64,000 bases of DNA from Coix lacryma-jobi var. lacryma-jobi (Eukaryota; Streptophyta; Magnoliopsida; Poales; Poaceae). This document shows, piece by piece, positions 59,670-64,000 of this stretch. The stretch is taken from assembly GCA_009763385.1 (NCBI GenBank), contig VDCT01000298.1:62001-126000 (forward strand). The letters run 5' to 3'. A model generated the notes under the pieces. The model was not told the DNA's origin. It worked only from the letters and a program-made list of their open reading frames with translations, and searched no databases. The stretch's first letter is position 1. Every line of letters begins with the position of its first letter. A program made the translations under genes and the position numbers.

Positions 59670-60093
59670 TGAAGGATCGAATTGGCGACCAGAGGGGGGG
59701 TGAATGGGAGCCTCAAATTTCTTTTCAGAAATATTAGACCATTGTCCCAATTCCACAATCCCAAAAGATTGGGTGGATGTTCCCTAAGAACACAGCGGGA
59801 CAACACACACGCGATCAACCAAGCACACTACCGAAATCGGGGCTCCGAAAAGAAGCACTGCACTCCTATGGAGAAAAAGCAAGTGCCCAACCAAAAATAC
59901 TTAAGCCAACTGGTGACAAAAGTACTTTAGAATGTTCCTTACAAAGTTAGGAAACCAACGCAACAAATGGAACTCAAATCGGAGTTCAAACGCAAAAACT
60001 ACGGAAGAAACAACGTGAAAACTGCACTAACCGGACACTGGTACTGCAGCAACATTGCAGCGTCCTGTCAGTGTACCGTAGCGGCCGGTTACT
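59670..60093 (-). repeat. Element C: end of a copia LTR related to element A
   Basis: It begins TGAAGGATCGAATTGG and shares with the LTR of A the order GCGACCAGAGGGGGGGTGAA, a weaker GGGTGGATG(T/C)TYCCTA block and ACAGCGGGACA. It is clearly diverged from A. By analogy it is the sense-strand 3' end of a minus-strand LTR inserted into the RNase H of element B. The five bases before it are CACCG, the expected target duplication. It is cut at 60,094 by element D; the rest must lie beyond the window. Confidence 0.7.
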
Positions 60094-62394
60094 TGTGGCA
60101 GAACCTCCTAAATTAAGTGCCCCACATGCACCCATCATTGTCCTAAGGACCTTTGATCAGCGTGCACGAGTTCCAAATGATTCAAGAGGTCTGTCGGTTG
60201 TCCTTGGGAAACCCGAATCATCCACGTTACATTCTTTCCAGGATAATCCCTCATCAAGCATCACAGTATTACAACATTTTTATAGATAAGATAAATCAGA
60301 GTAAAAGCGGAAAGATTAATATACATAGATTAAAACTTAGGTTTAAAGTTTACATCACCAAAATACTTATTACAAAACTTGTTCGGAACTTTATATTACA
60401 AAACTCATTCAAAAGAGATTACTTGCCCAAGGTCACACATCAGAATCGTTATCACTTTCTTCTACTAGAGTGAAGTAGCATTGTCCATCAAAAGGTGGAT
60501 CCATGTACTCACCTGCAACAAGGGTTAACAAACCCTGAGTACAAAAGTACTCAACAAGACTTAACCGACTAGAAAAGAGGAGAAGACTCAGGAATGAGAG
60601 GCTTAGGAAGTCAAGGTAAGGCTTAAGCAAAATCAAGTATTTTGCACAAAAAGCATTTTGTAAAACCTTGTTTTATTTTGGAAAGATTTCTGTATTTCTC
60701 AATTCTTCATTGTTCAAGATTCATTTTATCTTTCAAAAACATCCCTAGTTGAGAACCACTCTCCGTTGACAGTCGAAGACCAAGTCTCCATAACCGAGGA
60801 GCAACGTTAATCTGGATAAAGAATACTCAGCTGAGGATCCCTATTCACACGGCATATGTAGCACCCAAGCTTGCATAGGCCAACCCGTCTACCACGATTC
60901 CTCCAAGATTGGGCCCGGTCCTACGCCACCCAGAAGTACAGTACACCACTCTTATCCAGGTACGACGACCACGTGGGTACAAGCTACTTCCGTCATCTCT
61001 CCACTCCCAGTGCGCGGTTGTCGGTCCCAATAAAGGATTCCTCGGAGCCAGAGCTTTCCGTAGTATGTGAATAGTTGCAAGTCTTGACCAGCAGGCTCCC
61101 ATACGGATGGTCCCTAATTTTTCCGCCAGAAACTGTACCTTGGTTATATCTCACCCAAGCGTAACAGTCCTGTCAGTTTTTCAACCCGGTCCCGGTCGGT
61201 GTCAACTGTTGAGTCCCGGACTACAACATGACGGCACCGTACGCTAGGACAACCTCTCCTTGCCGTTGACTAGGTACGGATCAGATACTTAGCCAACAGT
61301 CGGGAGTAAAGCCAAATTCCCATAAATATTCTTTAAGTGATCACACTTTTGAAATTGGCATTTTTATCGCAAATCTATTGTATAGCAATGCTAAGCATTT
61401 TTCAAATAGTTTTTAAACAAGGCAGGTGGATCTTTAGGTGGAGGTAAACAGTGCAAGAAGTAGGTCATCACACAACTCCTATAACCTAATGCAGTAGTTT
61501 ATCTCAGCAACATTTTAATAAAAAAACTTTATAAAACAAGAAAAGGTTAAATGCACCGGGGCTTGCCTTGAGGATCGGTGAAGTCCGAAGATTCTGAAAA
61601 ACAAGAAAGGTCTGCACCCTCAGGAGAAATCCACTGAGAGTTAGGGCCTTCCGAAGCGGGATCTACACGTAAAAGTGCATATGCATGAATAAAGAGATGC
61701 TTATGATGTGATCATGGTAAAGATGGAAATTTTCTTAACTATACCCTTTACAGAGTACAACTTTCCCTCACGGTAAAGTTGCAAACCAACAAACCCACTT
61801 TAGTTATTATAAATACTAAACAAGTTTTATTATTTTCTGATAAAGCAACTTACAAGCAACAAAAAGGTATTTGTATAAAGGAAACCCATAACCAGGGAGC
61901 AAATCTTGCTAGTTTCCCATTGGTTGTCAAACAATTCCAAAAGTCACACAAATCTACAGAGATCAACTATTTCTATTTATTTTATTAATTATTTTAATTA
62001 GCCTTTTATTTATACACCAAGCATACTTTGTCAAACAGAGATGAAATTAAACCTGAAGGTGTATATCAAAGATATAAACTCCCATGTCAAATTTTATGAT
62101 TTTTGGAGAAACACAGAAAATTACATAAATCAACAACGTTACATTTATTAATTAAAGCACAGATTTAATTGTCATATCAAAAGTATTCAAAACACAAATT
62201 TTATAATTTTTATATTAGCACAGATATGCTATCATCAATCATGTAAAATTTCATAATTAACAGAGTTATAGATTAATTATAGCAAAAACAACAAAACTGA
62301 TTACTGTGCAAAAAGCCAGAAAAAGAAAAACTTGAACGAACCCAAACTGGGCTTTCGGCCCAAGCCAACTCGGCCCAGCGTGGCGCGAGCACAC

Positions 62395-62720
62395 GACGGT
62401 AGGTGAGTGTGTGTGCGTTCGCTCGAGGCTCGGCGCGAGCGAGACAGCGCCCGAGGGTCCGCTCGAGGCCTGGCTCCAGCGAGACAACGAGACAAACGTC
62501 TACCCGAGGCCTGACTCAGGGCTCGGCGAGACGGAAAACCCTCGTCCGTCCGAGGCCTAGCTCGGGCGATATGCTGCGCATGTGTCCGCTCGAGGCTTAG
62601 CTCGAGACTTAGCTCGAGGCTCGGGCGAGACGGAAAAACGTTCGTCCGTCCGAGGCCTAGCTCGGGCGGGACGGTGAACGCGTTCGCCCGAGGCTTGGCT
62701 CGAGCGAAGCGGTGTGCCTG
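62395..62720. repeat. GC-rich degenerate tandem motif in element D
   Basis: Variants of CCGAGGCCTAGCTCGGGCG and CTCGAGGCTTAGCTCGAG recur about eight times at irregular spacing, often joined by GAGACGGAAAA(C/A)C and GTCCGTC. Each unit is partly self-complementary (CTCGAG, GAGCTC-like). No reading frame is conserved. Confidence 0.6.
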
Positions 62721-63443
62721 ACAGCTTTGCAGAAAAACCCTTCGACTTACCCTAAAACAACCCGCAGTCCATGGCGCTATTCACCTGAGTCTGCGACTTT
62801 GCAACCAACACCCTGGAACTTCTCATCTTTACAACCACAAGGTCCCGACCATGGCCGGTGTGCACGACGGCGAACCGAGCGCCGACGGGCCTTACGCCGG
62901 CCGACTCTGGCCAGAAGAGACTCGGCTGACGCGAGCATCAACACCGGCAAGACAGCCGCAGTCGATTGAGCTCTCAACCCTACACTCTACCACTCGGGTT
63001 GAGCCTGGCCACGCATAGCGGCGGATCGGATCTCAGCTAGCCCTGTTCCGGCGATCCTAGACCGGTAGCAAGCAAACGGAGAGGCTAGGAAGGTCTAGAA
63101 GCTCACCCTGGTGCTGATGGAGAAGCCGGTTCGAGCGGAGGTTGCTCGGAGAGTAGGCGTCCACGGAGCAGTGGCCTTCGGCGGTGAACTCTGGCGAAGA
63201 CGATGTTGTTCCGGTAAAACCTGAGCACCAGACAAGGAACCATCGAGCCTATGAGCTCTTTGGGATCAAGACGAAACACAAACATGAGAAAGAGGGAGTA
63301 GAGGAGTGCCCAGTGGATCGGACCACGGCAAGATTGAGCTCGGCGGAGCTTTTTCAATGGCAGAAGGAAGAACAGCGATTGCTTGCTCTCTGAGTGAGTA
63401 GAGTTTGAGCGAAAGGGTTCTGGAGATGCGCAAGGTCGTGGGG

Positions 63444-63451
63444 TATTTATA
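63444..63451 (-). promoter_or_regulatory. TATA box of element D LTR
   Basis: The minus strand reads TATAAATA, the plant consensus, flanked by GGG and CCCC. It points transcription leftward, from about 63,415, in agreement with the minus orientation given to D. Confidence 0.55.
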
Positions 63452-64000
63452 CCCGTCGTCAATCGGGATGAGATCAAGCAGGAACGGTGAAATTGCAGCT
63501 CGAGCCAGGAAGGTACTCGTCGGGGCTGCGTGTCAAGATGTCAACGGCGAGCGCGGAAGAAGGCGCCACGACGCGAGGGTAAGTGCCAGCGGCTGGGTAA
63601 CTTTGCCACGAACTCGGTCGCACGTTGGTTCGAGAGAGAACTGCGGCCATCGCGCTGGCGTCGCCGGCAAAAGATCGCGGCGGCCACCGCCGTGAACAGG
63701 GAGGTGAGCTTATCCCCCCATTTTCCCCACCTCCTTTTCTACCCTTTCTGAAAAAAAACTAAAATTACATTTGATTTTTGAATAAAAGTTGAAAATATGC
63801 CAAAATATCAAATGCTCAGAATTCAATACTGAACATCTTTCATTTTTGCAAGATACCCAAAATATGCTCAGATTTTGAATTAGGATTTGAAATACAAAAG
63901 AGGACAAAAAGGGCAAAAGAGGACTTTTACAATTACTTTTGATTTCACAAGAACACTTGAAAAACTATAAACACCAAAGTTGTTCCTAATCAGAAATAGA

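Larger units (their letters stand above)
60094..64000 (-). repeat. Element D: very long LTR, probably Ty3/gypsy, minus strand, incomplete
   Basis: It starts sharply with TGTGGCAGAACCTCC inside LTR fragment C and continues to the window end with no protein domain. The five bases before it are TTACT. A plant TATA box lies on the minus strand at 63444-63451. AT-rich parts (60,280-60,400; 61,770-62,290; 63,740-64,000) alternate with a GC-rich repeated part (62,395-62,720). Minus-strand ORFs of 67 aa (60433-60636) and 124 aa (63103-63477) show no family that I recognise. LTRs over 3.5 kb are typical of some grass Ty3/gypsy chromoviruses such as Tekay; that assignment is a guess. Because its left flank is foreign DNA, this would be the 3' LTR. 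Confidence 0.55.

Noticed and set aside
60433..60636. Small acidic-ended minus ORF (DGQCYFTLVEESDNDSDV) as a captured host gene end
   Set aside because: It is only 67 residues with no recognisable family, and it lies inside the long LTR. It is noted but not supported.
43886..64000. Centromere-specific CRM-type Ty3/gypsy element
   Set aside because: Pol order in A and B is integrase before reverse transcriptase, which is Ty1/copia. No chromodomain or gypsy pol is seen; D is only an LTR and cannot be classified.

Overview
Kind of DNA. This is nuclear DNA from a flowering plant, almost certainly a grass (Poaceae). Two things support that. A 150-bp satellite fills the first 43.9 kb, and its reverse complement carries short blocks I recognise from grass centromeric satellites (rice CentO, maize CentC): CATGAGTTTTGG, then ATTGGGTGCGT and a GTTGCAAAAA/GTTGCGAAAAA block. 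The remaining 20 kb is nested LTR retrotransposons of the kind that fill grass pericentromeres. I see no host protein-coding gene, rRNA, tRNA or CRISPR array. I cannot name the species.

Layout. Positions 1-43,885 hold one uninterrupted head-to-tail satellite array of roughly 290 monomers, all in the same orientation. Monomers fall into ordered variants: the common 150-bp form (V1) and a marker triplet V2-V3-V4 of 152, 154 and 151 bp. From 1 to 20 kb the distance between successive V2 monomers follows 457 + 150n bp (n = 1 to 6), apart from intervals that contain a visibly truncated or hybrid monomer. The array therefore has a higher-order structure of 4- to 9-mers, with larger tandem duplications (about 2.6-2.7 kb at 14.3-19.6 kb; offsets of 2,441 bp and 2,109 bp further right). 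It ends in a regular 7-mer of about 1,057 bp at 39.3-43.9 kb. From about 35.8 to 43.4 kb the monomers carry many single-base losses, which may be consensus error.

Positions 43,886-55,465 hold element A, a full-length Ty1/copia retrotransposon of 11.6 kb on the minus strand. Its LTRs are 2,018 and 2,017 bp. It has an initiator-Met-type primer binding site, a polypurine tract, gag with two zinc knuckles and a Cys-rich coiled coil, and pol in the order protease, integrase, reverse transcriptase, RNase H. Its frames are broken by small indels. Its two ends have no matching target-site duplication and lie in different DNA: satellite on the left, the inside of another retrotransposon on the right. 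Its U3 carries seven tandem hairpins whose stems change sequence while keeping base pairing.

Positions 55,466-59,669 hold element B, a plus-strand Ty1/copia fragment that begins inside gag and stops inside RNase H. It is decayed mainly by nonsense substitutions. Positions 59,670-60,093 are the end of a third, related copia LTR (C) that cuts B. Positions 60,094-64,000 look like one very long minus-strand LTR (D) that cuts C and runs off the window. The order of events is B, then C into B, then D into C, with the A/B/satellite junction made by recombination or by assembly.

How it works together. The window looks like the edge of a centromeric satellite block against pericentromeric nested retrotransposons. 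The only coding potential is retroelement gag-pol, and none of it is intact as given.
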